Assembly: GCF_014640815.1 (NCBI RefSeq)
Contig: NZ_BMHM01000004.1
Coordinates: forward strand, 1 to 64,000
Direction of reading: 5' to 3'
From: Vreelandella lutescens
GTDB lineage: Bacteria; Pseudomonadota; Gammaproteobacteria; Pseudomonadales; Halomonadaceae
Length of the DNA stretch: 64,000 bases
Numbering within the stretch: the first letter of the stretch is position 1; every line of letters begins with the position of its first letter. Shown one piece after another: positions 1 to 7,844 of the stretch. The position numbers and the translations under genes are program-made. Below the pieces are notes generated by a model. The model was given only the letters and a program-made list of their open reading frames with translations, was not told the DNA's origin and searched no databases.

Positions 1-233
1 CTCTTTCACCGCTGGTAACGCTTGGCGTCCCCGGCAGCGGATGCGTACTTTACGGATTCGCGGCCGGGTTGGCAAGAGCTAATTATCAAATAGTCGAAAA
101 AAGTCTCTGCTTCTTTATTTGCCCTTTTCTATAGAGCAATGGAAACCGCTTCGGCACGTCTAGTTTGGCGGTTACACTTAGCACTCTATATAGCTGCCAC
201 CTTCACCCACGCCCACCAAAGATGAGGTCCATG

Positions 234-1259
234 ATGAGCCAGCACCTATTAACTGTCGATTCATTAAGCCGCGAGAGCGTTGATCACTTGTTACGCGTGG
301 CGGCACGCATGGAGCCGATTGCTAGCCGCCGCCAAGTCACGCGGGTGTTGGAAGGTGCAGTGTTGGGTAACCTGTTTTTTGAAGCGAGCACTCGCACACG
401 AGTGAGCTTTAATGCCGCATTCTGCCGACTGGGGGGAAGCGTGTGCGACACCACAGGCTTTACCTTCTCTTCCATGGCCAAAGGCGAGTCGCTTTACGAC
501 ACCAGCCGTGTAATGAGCGGCTACTGCGATGCGATTGTGATGCGTCACCCAGACCAAGGTTCGGTAGCCGAGTTCGCCGCTGCCACCTATGTGCCCGTCA
601 TCAATGGTGGCGATGGCCCAGGCGAGCACCCAAGCCAGGCACTGCTGGACCTTTATACGATTGATAAGGAGTTTCAGCGGTTAGGCAAACGCTTAAGCGG
701 GGCGCATATTCTGCTGACCGGTGATTTGAAATACGGTCGCACGGTGCATTCGCTGATTAAGCTGCTGTCACTCTATGACCCGCTGCGCATTACGCTGGTG
801 TCGCCACCAGGGCTGGAGATGCCTGCTTACTTAATTGATCTAGTGGCTTCTCGCGGGCACCGCATTGAGCAACGCGACTCATTGGCCAGTGACTTTGCCG
901 ATTTGGATGTGGTGTACACCACCCGCATTCAGAAAGAGCGCTTTACGGATGAAATGAACGAGAGTTTCCAGGGGCTTTCCGACGACTTTATGGTCAACCG
1001 TGATTTTCTTGACCAGCGCTGTAGCCAAAGCACGATTGTAATGCACCCGCTTCCCCGCGATAGCCGCCCAGGCGCTAATGATTTGAACGTCGATTTGAAC
1101 GGCGACCCGAGGCTGGCGATTTTCCGCCAAACCGATAATGGTATCCCCATGCGGATGGCGATTTTTGCCACACTGCTAAAAGTGGATGACCTGATTGAGA
1201 AAGACCTGCGCCCAGTCCGCTGGTTCGTGCCCTCCCAAACCGGCACCCTCGACCGTTAA
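234..1259 (+). CDS. pyrB: aspartate carbamoyltransferase catalytic chain
   Basis: Catalyses carbamoyl phosphate + aspartate to N-carbamoylaspartate, the committed step of pyrimidine synthesis, in the cytoplasm. The carbamoyl-phosphate loop FFEASTRTRVSF lies near residue 43, followed by KGESLYDT, MRHP, GDLKYGRTVHSL and HPLPR. These match the E. coli-type catalytic chain better than the longer Pseudomonas PyrB. The frame is open from 165, but the ATG at 234 has GAGG six bases upstream and is the likeliest start (341 aa); the ATG at 231 is the alternative. No pyrI regulatory chain or inactive pyrC-like partner follows; the next gene, ruvX, is convergent 12 bp away. Upstream, bases 1-164 hold no gene I can recognise; 111-130 is pyrimidine-rich and TATAGA at 130-135 could be a -10, but no good -35 accompanies it. 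Confidence 0.93.
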   Translation: MSQHLLTVDSLSRESVDHLLRVAARMEPIASRRQVTRVLEGAVLGNLFFEASTRTRVSFNAAFCRLGGSVCDTTGFTFSSMAKGESLYDTSRVMSGYCDAIVMRHPDQGSVAEFAAATYVPVINGGDGPGEHPSQALLDLYTIDKEFQRLGKRLSGAHILLTGDLKYGRTVHSLIKLLSLYDPLRITLVSPPGLEMPAYLIDLVASRGHRIEQRDSLASDFADLDVVYTTRIQKERFTDEMNESFQGLSDDFMVNRDFLDQRCSQSTIVMHPLPRDSRPGANDLNVDLNGDPRLAIFRQTDNGIPMRMAIFATLLKVDDLIEKDLRPVRWFVPSQTGTLDR

Positions 1260-1271
1260 TACGGCAGTGGA

Positions 1272-1727
1272 TTAGTAGGCGCTCCGCCCGCCGGGAAGGC
1301 CTTCCTGGTGGGCGAACCAACCTTCCAAAATTAACACTGCGGCGATACCGTCTACGCTCTCTTCTCGGTAGTTACCTCGGTGGCCCGCCGTGTGGGCAAT
1401 CCGCTTGGCTTCTTGAGTCGAGCCACGCTCATCGACCATCTCACAGGGTTTGCCGTAGCGGCCATGCAGGCGATTGCCGAACTTACGCGCCCGGGTACTC
1501 ATGAGCGACTCAGTCCCGTCCATATTGAGCGGCAGGCCAACGACAAACAGGTCTGGCTGCCACTCTTCAATAAGGCGTGTGACCACGTTCCAGTCAGGGA
1601 TGCCGTCACGCGCGGGCAGCGGCATCAGCTCCCGGGCACTGTGAAGCAGCTCGTTACCCACCGCAACGCCAATGCGCCGCGTTCCAAAATCGAACGCCAA
1701 GATCAGGCGCTGCCCGTTATCTGCCAT
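1272..1727 (-). CDS. ruvX: YqgF/RuvX family putative pre-16S rRNA nuclease
   Basis: RNase H-fold protein of the YqgF family, associated with 16S rRNA 5'-end maturation or Holliday-junction-like cleavage. The first catalytic strand ILAFDFGTRRIGVAVG carries the conserved Asp, FVVGLPLNMDG is the second strand, and VDER plus EESVDGIAA supply later acidic residues. The start at 1727 gives 151 aa with the motif at about residue 10, close to the usual length of about 140. An upstream ATG at 1763 would overlap the yqgE stop by 8 bp and add 12 residues. It forms a typical yqgE-yqgF pair, as in E. coli and Pseudomonas, and ends tail-to-tail with pyrB. Confidence 0.92.
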   Translation of the reverse strand: MADNGQRLILAFDFGTRRIGVAVGNELLHSARELMPLPARDGIPDWNVVTRLIEEWQPDLFVVGLPLNMDGTESLMSTRARKFGNRLHGRYGKPCEMVDERGSTQEAKRIAHTAGHRGNYREESVDGIAAVLILEGWFAHQEGLPGGRSAY

Positions 1728-1755
1728 GCCACTTACGCCCCATCCAACCGCACGC

Positions 1756-2313
1756 TTATGCATGCCCCGCGTTGCGCGTCATTAGGTTTAAATCAACCCC
1801 GAGAATCCCCGCAGCGGCCGTAAGGCGCTCGGCTGGGGGCGTATCAAACAGCACGCTGCTTTGGCCCTCTACCGTTAGCCAGGCGTTCTCTTTCAGCTCA
1901 TCCTCTAACTGCCCCACTTCCCAGCCTGCGCAGCCTAAGCACACCAGAAAGTGCTCGGGGCCAGTGCCATCCGCCAGCGCTTGGAGAATATCCATGGAGG
2001 TAGTGAGCGCAATGCCATCTTCCACCTGTACGCTGGAGTCCCACGCTTGGCTGTCACCCACGTGAAGAATGAAGCCGCGATCTTTATGCATAGGGCCGCC
2101 GTAATAGACCGGTGCATTGCGGTGGGGGCTGTCGTCACCGCCGAGAGAGAGCTGCTCGAACAGGGCGTCCAGGGTAATTTCCAGGGGCCGGTTGGCAATC
2201 ACGCCCATGCAACCATTGTGATCATGGTCACAAAGATAAATCAGGCTGCCCGCAAAATTAGGATCTTCTAGGTGGGGCATCGCCATTAAAAAATGGTGTT
2301 TTAAGCTTTGCAT
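1756..2313 (-). CDS. yqgE: YqgE/AlgH family protein (UPF0301)
   Basis: Conserved cytoplasmic protein of unclear biochemical role; in Pseudomonas the homologue AlgH has been linked to alginate regulation. The 185 aa include the family hallmarks FLMAMPHLEDPNFAGSLIYL at the N-terminus, CMGVIANRPLEITL, YYGGPMHKDRGFILH and a CLGCAGWEVGQLEDE stretch. An AGGAG ribosome-binding site lies five bases before the ATG. It sits between gshB and ruvX in the same order as in E. coli (rsmE-gshB-yqgE-yqgF). The family assignment is firm; the function is not. Confidence 0.93.
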   Translation of the reverse strand: MQSLKHHFLMAMPHLEDPNFAGSLIYLCDHDHNGCMGVIANRPLEITLDALFEQLSLGGDDSPHRNAPVYYGGPMHKDRGFILHVGDSQAWDSSVQVEDGIALTTSMDILQALADGTGPEHFLVCLGCAGWEVGQLEDELKENAWLTVEGQSSVLFDTPPAERLTAAAGILGVDLNLMTRNAGHA

Positions 2314-2324
2314 GCGTCTCCTAC

Positions 2325-2348
2325 GGCTTGCCGATAACTCGGCAAGCC
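2325..2348. other. intercistronic perfect hairpin between gshB and yqgE
   Basis: GGCTTGCCGA, loop TAAC, TCGGCAAGCC forms a 10-bp perfect stem in the 67-bp gap between gshB and yqgE. On the transcribed minus strand it has no T-run and is followed directly by the yqgE ribosome-binding site. It is more likely an mRNA-stability or processing hairpin, or a weak attenuator, than a full terminator. Confidence 0.55.
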
Positions 2349-2380
2349 TCGCGTCATTTGGCGAGTAGAACGTTCACTGA

Positions 2381-3337
2381 TTAGGCCAAGCGACGTTCGA
2401 TAGCGTCTAACAGCATTCCGGAAATATCGGTGCCGCGCTGATCGTCGATCTCACGGACACAGGTGGGGCTGGTGACGTTGATCTCGGTAATGTAGTCACC
2501 GATGACATCCAAGCCCACGAACATCAGCCCTTTCTCGCGAATCATCGGCTGCACTTGTTGAATCAGCCAATGGTCGCGCTCGGTCAATTCGCGGCTCACA
2601 CCGCGACCGCCTGCGGCCAGATTGCCGCGGGTTTCGCCCGCCGAAGGGATTCGCGCCAGGCCAAACGGCACCGGCTCACCATCGACCAAGAGAATCCGCG
2701 TATCGCCATCCTTGATTTCCGGCAGGTAGCGCTGAGCCATGATTTGGCGCTGGCCACGCAGCGTCAGTTGCTCAATCACCGCACCAATATTGCGGCCATC
2801 GGGGCCGATATGAAAAATGCCCGTGCCGCCCATGCCGTCGAGCGGCTTGAAAATCACATCGCCATGCTCGGCATGAAAGGCACGCAGTACATCATCGCGG
2901 CTCGCCACAACCGTCGGCGCGCAGCACTGGGGAAACTGCTGGGCAAAGAGCTTTTCATTACACTGCAACAGCGCAGCGGTAGGGTTTACCACCAGCACGC
3001 CCTCGCGCTCGGCAAAGCCCAGCAGATGCACCGCGTTAATAAACTCCGCATCCACCGGCGGGTCTTTACGCATCAGCACCACATCCAGCTCGGCCAACGG
3101 GCGCTGGGTAGCCTCGCCCAGGTCGTACCAGTGATCTGGGTTACGGTGCACGGTGAGTGGACGCATCCGCGCGTAGGCCTTACCCGCCTGTAAGAATAGG
3201 TCGTCCTGCTCCATATAGTGCAGCGTATAACCGCGCTCTTGAGCGGCCCACAGCATGGCCAGGGTAGTGTCTTTCTTGTACGCGATGTCGCTGATGGGAT
3301 CCATCACCACACCGAGATGCAACGTTGATTGGCTCAT
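2381..3337 (-). CDS. gshB: glutathione synthetase
   Basis: ATP-grasp ligase joining gamma-glutamylcysteine and glycine to make glutathione. The N-terminus LGVVMDPISDIAYKKDT, then VVLMRKDPPVDAEFI, IFKPLDGMGGTGIF (nucleotide-binding lysine and glycine-rich loop), RIPSAGETRGNLAAGGRG and the C-terminal EINVTSPTCVREID match E. coli GshB throughout. I use the ATG at 3337 (318 aa; E. coli 316); the frame opens at 3352 with a second ATG and neither has a strong Shine-Dalgarno. It is the head of the gshB-yqgE-ruvX run. A CvfB-like gene separates it from rsmE, unlike in E. coli. Confidence 0.96.
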   Translation of the reverse strand: MSQSTLHLGVVMDPISDIAYKKDTTLAMLWAAQERGYTLHYMEQDDLFLQAGKAYARMRPLTVHRNPDHWYDLGEATQRPLAELDVVLMRKDPPVDAEFINAVHLLGFAEREGVLVVNPTAALLQCNEKLFAQQFPQCCAPTVVASRDDVLRAFHAEHGDVIFKPLDGMGGTGIFHIGPDGRNIGAVIEQLTLRGQRQIMAQRYLPEIKDGDTRILLVDGEPVPFGLARIPSAGETRGNLAAGGRGVSRELTERDHWLIQQVQPMIREKGLMFVGLDVIGDYITEINVTSPTCVREIDDQRGTDISGMLLDAIERRLA

Positions 3338-3416
3338 CGAAATACAGTCCATGGAGGATCAATAGGTCATCAGTATGCCGCACTGCTTGCACGGCTCCAA
3401 CCACAGCGGTAAGGAG

Positions 3417-4121
3417 CTACTCGGTATCTGGTGGTGTCATCGCACCCGGCACGAGCCTAATGGCATCAGGCGCAAGGGTAATCAGCTGCTGCTTATAAAG
3501 GCGGCCAATGGCTTGTTTAAAAGCGCTCTTGCTAACGCCTAATCGGGTCTTAATATCATGGGCCGAACTTTTATCGCCCAACGGCAGATAGCCGCCGCTT
3601 TCACGCAGCGCTTTCAGCACTTTGTCCCCCACCACATCCAGACGTGCCGCGCCCGGCGGTAGCAGTGAAATATCCACGCGGCCATCCTCGCGGCGCTGCT
3701 TCACAAAGCCTTTCAGCGACTGACCACGGCGCAGAGGCTGGGTAATATCGTCTTGGTAGATCAGCCCCCAGTAGCGGTGATTGACCACTACTTTCATGCC
3801 TAAGTCCGTGCGGTCGGCTACCACCACATCGACTTCGTCGCCCTTCTCTAGCGCCCAGGCGTCGTCCGTCAAAAAACGGTCAAGACGCATGGTAGCGACC
3901 GGCCGCCCCTGGTCATCGCTATACAGCATCACCAATACCCGTTTACCGGGGTCGGGGCGAAAGCGCTGCTCGCTATAGGGCAGCAGCACGTCTTTGGGCT
4001 GCCCCCAACGCAAAAAGGCTCCGGTACTGTTCACCGCCGTCACGGTTAAATAGGCCACATCGCCCAGTTGGGCAGACGCATCGCTGGCGGATCGGGGGGT
4101 TGAGTGTGACTCACGGACCAT
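3417..4121 (-). CDS. CvfB-like S1-domain RNA-binding protein
   Basis: 234 aa. The N-terminal half has tandem OB/S1-like segments: GDVAYLTVTAVNSTGAFLRWG near residue 20, then GDEVDVVVADRTDLGMKVVVN, then an S1-type stretch LKGFVKQRREDGRVDISLLPP. The C-terminal 60 residues resemble a winged helix (HDIKTRLGVSKSAFKQAIGRLY). This order matches the CvfB/YitL family, whose S. aureus member binds RNA and affects virulence-gene expression; the role in proteobacteria is poorly known. TAAGGA lies nine bases upstream of the ATG. The rsmE terminator ends upstream, so this gene probably has its own promoter. Confidence 0.85.
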   Translation of the reverse strand: MVRESHSTPRSASDASAQLGDVAYLTVTAVNSTGAFLRWGQPKDVLLPYSEQRFRPDPGKRVLVMLYSDDQGRPVATMRLDRFLTDDAWALEKGDEVDVVVADRTDLGMKVVVNHRYWGLIYQDDITQPLRRGQSLKGFVKQRREDGRVDISLLPPGAARLDVVGDKVLKALRESGGYLPLGDKSSAHDIKTRLGVSKSAFKQAIGRLYKQQLITLAPDAIRLVPGAMTPPDTE

Positions 4122-4209
4122 GGGTGCCGTCCTTACAAGAAGTAGATCTTCATTATGGTACCTTGCCTAAGCAAGGCAAAGCAGCGTCGAATGACGCCAG
4201 CGCTGGGTA

Positions 4210-4245
4210 CAAAAAAACCGCTGCCGCAGCAAACACGGCAGCGGT
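4210..4245 (-). terminator. rho-independent terminator downstream of rsmE
   Basis: On the minus strand a 12-bp stem (AAACCGCTGCCG / CGGCAGCGGTTT) with a 9-base loop runs into a tract of seven T. It lies just past the rsmE stop codon and separates rsmE from the CvfB-like gene. Confidence 0.88.
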
Positions 4246-4259
4246 TTGATAGTAAGCGC

Positions 4260-4979
4260 TTACAAATCGCCGAAGTGGTGCTGCAGAAGCGTTAGCGCAA
4301 CAACAGGAGCCGTTTCAGTGCGCAGTACCCGTGGCCCCAGCGTTAATGGCGTAAAGTGGCTGGCGATAGCGGCCTGAATATCCGTATCGCTTAAGCCACC
4401 CTCTGGGCCAATCAACAGCGCGGCGGACGTGGGCCGCTCTGGCTGAGCAAAGCCGTTACCTGTCGCTAAGTGCAGCATCAAGCGCAGCGGCTCTTGGCGC
4501 TCGGCCAGCCACTCACCTAACGCCTGCGGGGGGTGAACAGGAGGCACCACTGCCCGGCCGCTCTGTTCGCAGGCACTGGCCGCCACGGCCTGCCAGTGCG
4601 CCAGCTTTTTCTCTTCGCGGTCGCCTTTCAAACGCACATCGCCCCGCTCGGTATACAGCGGGGTAATCGCCGCCACACCTAGCTCGACGGCTTTCTGAAT
4701 GGCGTAATCCATGCGGTCGCCCTTGGAAATCGCTTGCCCAAGATGCACTGATAGCGGCGACTCACCGCTACCTGACCACACCGCCTCAACGGTGACAGAG
4801 GTGTGCTTACGCCCCACCTCCGCCAGCCGAACGCCCGCCTCTTGGCCTGCGCCATCAAACAAGATCAGCGGCGCGCCTTCGCCCATGCGCAGCACGCGGG
4901 TAACGTGCTTAGCAGGGCCCTCAGGTAGCGTTAAGATAGCGCCCGCTGACAACTCAGCAGGCACATAGAGGCGCGGCAT
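4260..4979 (-). CDS. rsmE: 16S rRNA (uracil1498-N3)-methyltransferase
   Basis: SPOUT-fold RNA methyltransferase that uses S-adenosylmethionine to methylate U1498 of 16S rRNA. The N-terminal PUA-like region begins MPRLYVP and includes HVTRVLRMGEGAPLILFDGAG; the C-terminal knotted domain carries LLIGPEGGLSDTDI and LGPRVLRTETAPVVAL, the cofactor-binding loops of the family. The ATG at 4979 gives 239 aa (E. coli 243); the open frame extends to 5027, but residues before MPRLYVP are not family-like. It is 50 bp downstream of secB and closed by a strong terminator. Confidence 0.95.
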   Translation of the reverse strand: MPRLYVPAELSAGAILTLPEGPAKHVTRVLRMGEGAPLILFDGAGQEAGVRLAEVGRKHTSVTVEAVWSGSGESPLSVHLGQAISKGDRMDYAIQKAVELGVAAITPLYTERGDVRLKGDREEKKLAHWQAVAASACEQSGRAVVPPVHPPQALGEWLAERQEPLRLMLHLATGNGFAQPERPTSAALLIGPEGGLSDTDIQAAIASHFTPLTLGPRVLRTETAPVVALTLLQHHFGDL

Positions 4980-5030
4980 TTTGCCGTGTAGCGCGATCCA
5001 ACCAGCGGCGTTTAGCGAACCCGACATAGC

Positions 5031-5540
5031 TTAGTGCGTGTTCTCAGCCGCTTGGCTTGCCTGCTGCGCTTCGCGCTGCTTGCGCTGGGCGTACATGGCT
5101 TCGAAGTTAACCGGAGCCAGCATCAGCGGCGGGAAACCGCCACGGTTGACTAGGTTGTCAACGCACTCACGGGCGTACGGGAACAGCAGGTTAGGGCAGA
5201 ACGCACCCAGCGTTTGCTCAAGCTGTGCACCTTCGATGCCTGAAATATGGAACAGGCCCGCCTGCTCGACTTCTGCCAAAAACGAGGTGGTGCCGGTTTC
5301 GCTGTCGTTGACCTGCGCGGTCACTTTGACGACCACTTCGTACTGGTCGTCGGCCACTTTCTGGCTGGTGGTGTTCAGGTCCAGATTCACCTTCGGCTTG
5401 AACGCCTGCTTGAACACAGAAGGAGAGTTCGGCGCTTCAAAGGAAATGTCTTTCACGTAAATACGCTGTAAAGAGAATTTCAGCTGGGGCTTTTCGCCTT
5501 CTGCGGCACCTGCCTGCGGGGTGTTGTTATCTTCCGCCAT
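5031..5540 (-). CDS. secB: protein-export chaperone SecB
   Basis: Cytoplasmic tetrameric chaperone that keeps preproteins unfolded and hands them to SecA. The 169 aa contain the family core FSLQRIYVKDISFEAPNSP, the FKPKVNLDLNTTS strand, FLAEVEQAGLFHISG, LGAFCPNLLFPYARECV and GGFPPLMLAPVNFEAMY. The length is slightly above E. coli SecB (155 aa) because of an acidic N-terminal leader and an Ala/Gln-rich tail. It is probably cotranscribed with the upstream rhodanese gene. The glutaredoxin gene grxC that sits between these two in E. coli is absent. Confidence 0.96.
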   Translation of the reverse strand: MAEDNNTPQAGAAEGEKPQLKFSLQRIYVKDISFEAPNSPSVFKQAFKPKVNLDLNTTSQKVADDQYEVVVKVTAQVNDSETGTTSFLAEVEQAGLFHISGIEGAQLEQTLGAFCPNLLFPYARECVDNLVNRGGFPPLMLAPVNFEAMYAQRKQREAQQASQAAENTH

Positions 5541-5573
5541 GGGATACTCCTAATTGTTCATCCAATAAAAATA

Positions 5574-5590
5574 TGCGCAGCTGCGCAGCT
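5574..5590 (-). other. GC palindrome between the rhodanese gene and secB, possible weak terminator
   Basis: TGCGCAGCTGCGCA overlaps AGCTGCGCAGCT, giving a small self-complementary element. On the minus strand it is followed by ATATTTTTATT, so a short stem with a T-rich tail is possible. The stem is only about five pairs with a four-base loop, so termination would be partial at best. Confidence 0.35.
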
Positions 5591-5604
5591 ACTTATGCTC
5601 TCGT

Positions 5605-6027
5605 TTACTTCTTAACCAACGGAAGACCATCGGCCTGCCACTGCATCATGCCGCCGCGCAGCTTCATCGCCCGTTCAAAGCCCGCTTTTTCCAGCTTTGC
5701 CTGGGCAGCGCCCGAACTTTGGCCATGCTTGCAGACCACAATGATCGGCTGGGCTTTCACTTTATCCAGCTCGTTCATGCGGCTATCAAGGCTGCTTTGG
5801 GGAATGTTGCGAGCGCCAGCGATATGTCCGGCTTTGAAGTCTTTGCTTTCACGAATATCCAGCACCACCGCGTCTTCGCGGTTGATGAGCTGAGTGGCCT
5901 GAGTAGAGGACACCGCATTCGAGGCGGCGCTACGCGTTTCATAAACAATCCACGCTATGAGCACTAGCAAAAATGCCCCCACGAGGAGGGGGTGGTTCAT
6001 TACGAATTCGAACAGCTGATCGATCAT
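5605..6027 (-). CDS. membrane-anchored rhodanese-like protein (YibN type)
   Basis: 140 aa with one N-terminal transmembrane helix (PLLVGAFLLVLIAWIVY, residues about 12-28) followed by a rhodanese domain: VVLDIRESKDFKAGHIAGARNIP and the active-site loop VVCKHGQSSG with the catalytic Cys. It probably handles sulfane sulfur at the cytoplasmic membrane; the substrate is unknown. It matches E. coli YibN in size, layout and position next to secB. I chose the ATG at 6027; an in-frame ATG at 6036 adds three residues. It is divergent from gpmI. Confidence 0.88.
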   Translation of the reverse strand: MIDQLFEFVMNHPLLVGAFLLVLIAWIVYETRSAASNAVSSTQATQLINREDAVVLDIRESKDFKAGHIAGARNIPQSSLDSRMNELDKVKAQPIIVVCKHGQSSGAAQAKLEKAGFERAMKLRGGMMQWQADGLPLVKK

Positions 6028-6148
6028 CGCGAACACAATCTCTTGGTCTATGCAGAAAAAAGCGGCCTAACCGCCCTCAGAAACGCGACAAGTATACACG
6101 TCACAGGGCATACCGCGCAGGCCATGACGCCCGACGGCTGCCTGCGTT

Positions 6149-6259
6149 ATGATGCCCCAAGCGCGCGCCTGTCGCGACCCCGATTATCAGGTGTTGTCTG
6201 AAAACTGGCTGAGCCGCCCTCACCAGCGTTTCAAACTGCACCTCACGTCGCTTGGCTGA
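6149..6259 (+). CDS. possible 36-residue ORF upstream of gpmI
   Basis: The 254-bp gap between the rhodanese gene and gpmI contains an ATG-initiated frame (6149 or 6152) ending at the TGA at 6257-6259, 22 bp before the gpmI start. Its last 28 codons have G/C-rich third positions and balanced amino-acid use like neighbouring genes, including [12 protein letters not shown] and [14 protein letters not shown]. No convincing Shine-Dalgarno precedes it and I do not recognise the peptide. It could be a leader peptide for gpmI, a remnant of a longer gene, or chance. Confidence 0.25.
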   Translation: MMPQARACRDPDYQVLSENWLSRPHQRFKLHLTSLG

Positions 6260-6281
6260 CTCACAAACGAGGGAATTTTCA

Positions 6282-7844
6282 ATGACAACATCTGCACCGC
6301 GCCCCGTCGCGCTGATCATCCTAGACGGCTACGGTCACAACCCCGATAACGCTCACAACGCCGTGGCTGCGGCCAACACCCCGGTGATGGACGCACTGTG
6401 GGCCAACCGCCCCCACTCCTTTGTGCATACCGATGGCCGCCATGTGGGTCTACCTGACGGGCAAATGGGCAACTCTGAAGTGGGCCATATGAACCTGGGT
6501 GCCGGGCGCATCGTTTACCAGGACTTCACCCGCATCACCAAAGCGGTTGAAGATGGTGACCTGGATACCAACGAGGTGCTCACCAAGCCCATCGACGAAG
6601 CCGTTGCCAATGGCCGCGCCGTACACTTATTGGGCTTGCTCTCCCCTGGCGGCGTCCACAGCCACGAAGATCACTTTATTGCCATGGCTGAACTCGCGGC
6701 GCGTCGCGGTGCCCAGCGCATCTACGTGCACGCCTTTCTAGATGGCCGAGATATGCCGCCGCAAAGCGCGCTGGCGTCTATCGAGCGCGCCAACGCCCGC
6801 CTTTCCGAACTGGTCGGTGCCGATAACGGTTTCGTGGCTTCCATCATTGGCCGCTTCTTCGCCATGGACCGCGACAACCGCTGGGAGCGCGTTGAACAAG
6901 CCTACCGCCTGCTCACCGACGGCCACGCCGATTACACCGCCACCAGCGCGGAAAGCGGCTTGCGGGATGCCTACCAGCGCGGCGAAACCGACGAATTCGT
7001 GGCGGCGACCAGCGTACCGGTCAACGGTAACGCCATTACGTTACAAGATGGCGACGCAGCGATTTTCCTGAACTTCCGCTCCGACCGCGCTCGTGAGCTG
7101 ACCCGCGCCTTCATCGAGGCAGACTTCACCGGCTTTGAGCGCCGTGCGCGCCCCACGCTTGCCGGTGATGGTTTGGTCATGATGACGCGTTACGCAGCGG
7201 ACATCGCCGCGCCAGCCGCGTTTCCGCCCACCGACCTCACCGACACCCTCGGCGAAGTGGTCGCCAAGCGCGGCCTCACCCAGCTGCGGATTGCCGAAAC
7301 AGAGAAGTATCCCCACGTGACCTTCTTCTTCTCCGGCGGTAACGAAGATGAGTACGAAGGTGAAGAGCGCATCCTGGTGCCCTCCCCCCGCGACGTAAAA
7401 ACCTACGACGAAAAGCCGGAAATGAGCGCCTATGAGATTACCGACAAGCTCGTGGAAGCCATTGATAGTGGCCGTTTCGATCTCATGGTGTGCAACTACG
7501 CCAATGGCGATATGGTCGGCCACACCGGGGATTTCGACGCTGCCGTGAAAGCGATTGAGACCGTCGACATCTGCGTTGGCCGCGTGGTGGAAGCCATTGA
7601 GCGTGCAGGCGGCGCTTGCCTGATTACCGCCGACCACGGCAATGCTGAGCAGATGGTGCACCCTGAAACAGGTGAGCCGCAGACGGCCCACACCACCTTT
7701 GTGGTGCCGCTAGTGTACGTTGGCGAGCGGGCCGCTCAGCTCGAAGATGGCCGCCTGTGCGACCTTGCCCCCACGCTGCTGACCATGATGAATCAGCCAC
7801 AGCCTGATGCCATGACCGGAACACCGCTGCTGCGCTTCGAGTAA
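6282..7844 (+). CDS. gpmI: 2,3-bisphosphoglycerate-independent phosphoglycerate mutase
   Basis: Dimanganese enzyme interconverting 3- and 2-phosphoglycerate in glycolysis and gluconeogenesis. The alkaline-phosphatase-fold metal site starts at [13 protein letters not shown]; the phosphoserine nucleophile is in [64 protein letters not shown] and [12 protein letters not shown] complete the phosphatase and transferase motifs. CGAGGGA lies about seven bases before the ATG at 6282; the upstream in-frame ATG at 6252 lacks such a site. The protein has 520 aa. Its TAA stop overlaps the ATG of the EnvC-like gene (TAATG), so the two are probably translationally coupled, as in many proteobacteria. Confidence 0.96.
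   Translation: MTTSAPRPVALIILDGYGHNPDNAHNAVAAANTPVMDALWANRPHSFVHTDGRHVGLPDGQMGNSEVGHMNLGAGRIVYQDFTRITKAVEDGDLDTNEVLTKPIDEAVANGRAVHLLGLLSPGGVHSHEDHFIAMAELAARRGAQRIYVHAFLDGRDMPPQSALASIERANARLSELVGADNGFVASIIGRFFAMDRDNRWERVEQAYRLLTDGHADYTATSAESGLRDAYQRGETDEFVAATSVPVNGNAITLQDGDAAIFLNFRSDRARELTRAFIEADFTGFERRARPTLAGDGLVMMTRYAADIAAPAAFPPTDLTDTLGEVVAKRGLTQLRIAETEKYPHVTFFFSGGNEDEYEGEERILVPSPRDVKTYDEKPEMSAYEITDKLVEAIDSGRFDLMVCNYANGDMVGHTGDFDAAVKAIETVDICVGRVVEAIERAGGACLITADHGNAEQMVHPETGEPQTAHTTFVVPLVYVGERAAQLEDGRLCDLAPTLLTMMNQPQPDAMTGTPLLRFE

Noticed and set aside
1..164. Possible 3' end of an upstream gene before pyrB
   Set aside because: Short frames exist (one ends RIRGRVGKS), but I recognise no family and no RNA structure, so no gene was called.
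2555..3193. 212-codon plus-strand frame inside gshB
   Set aside because: Shadow of the ATP-grasp gene on the opposite strand; no recognisable protein features.
7041..7691. 216-codon minus-strand frame inside gpmI
   Set aside because: It is antisense to a strongly conserved enzyme, and its composition follows from gpmI codon bias; no ribosome-binding site or family motif.
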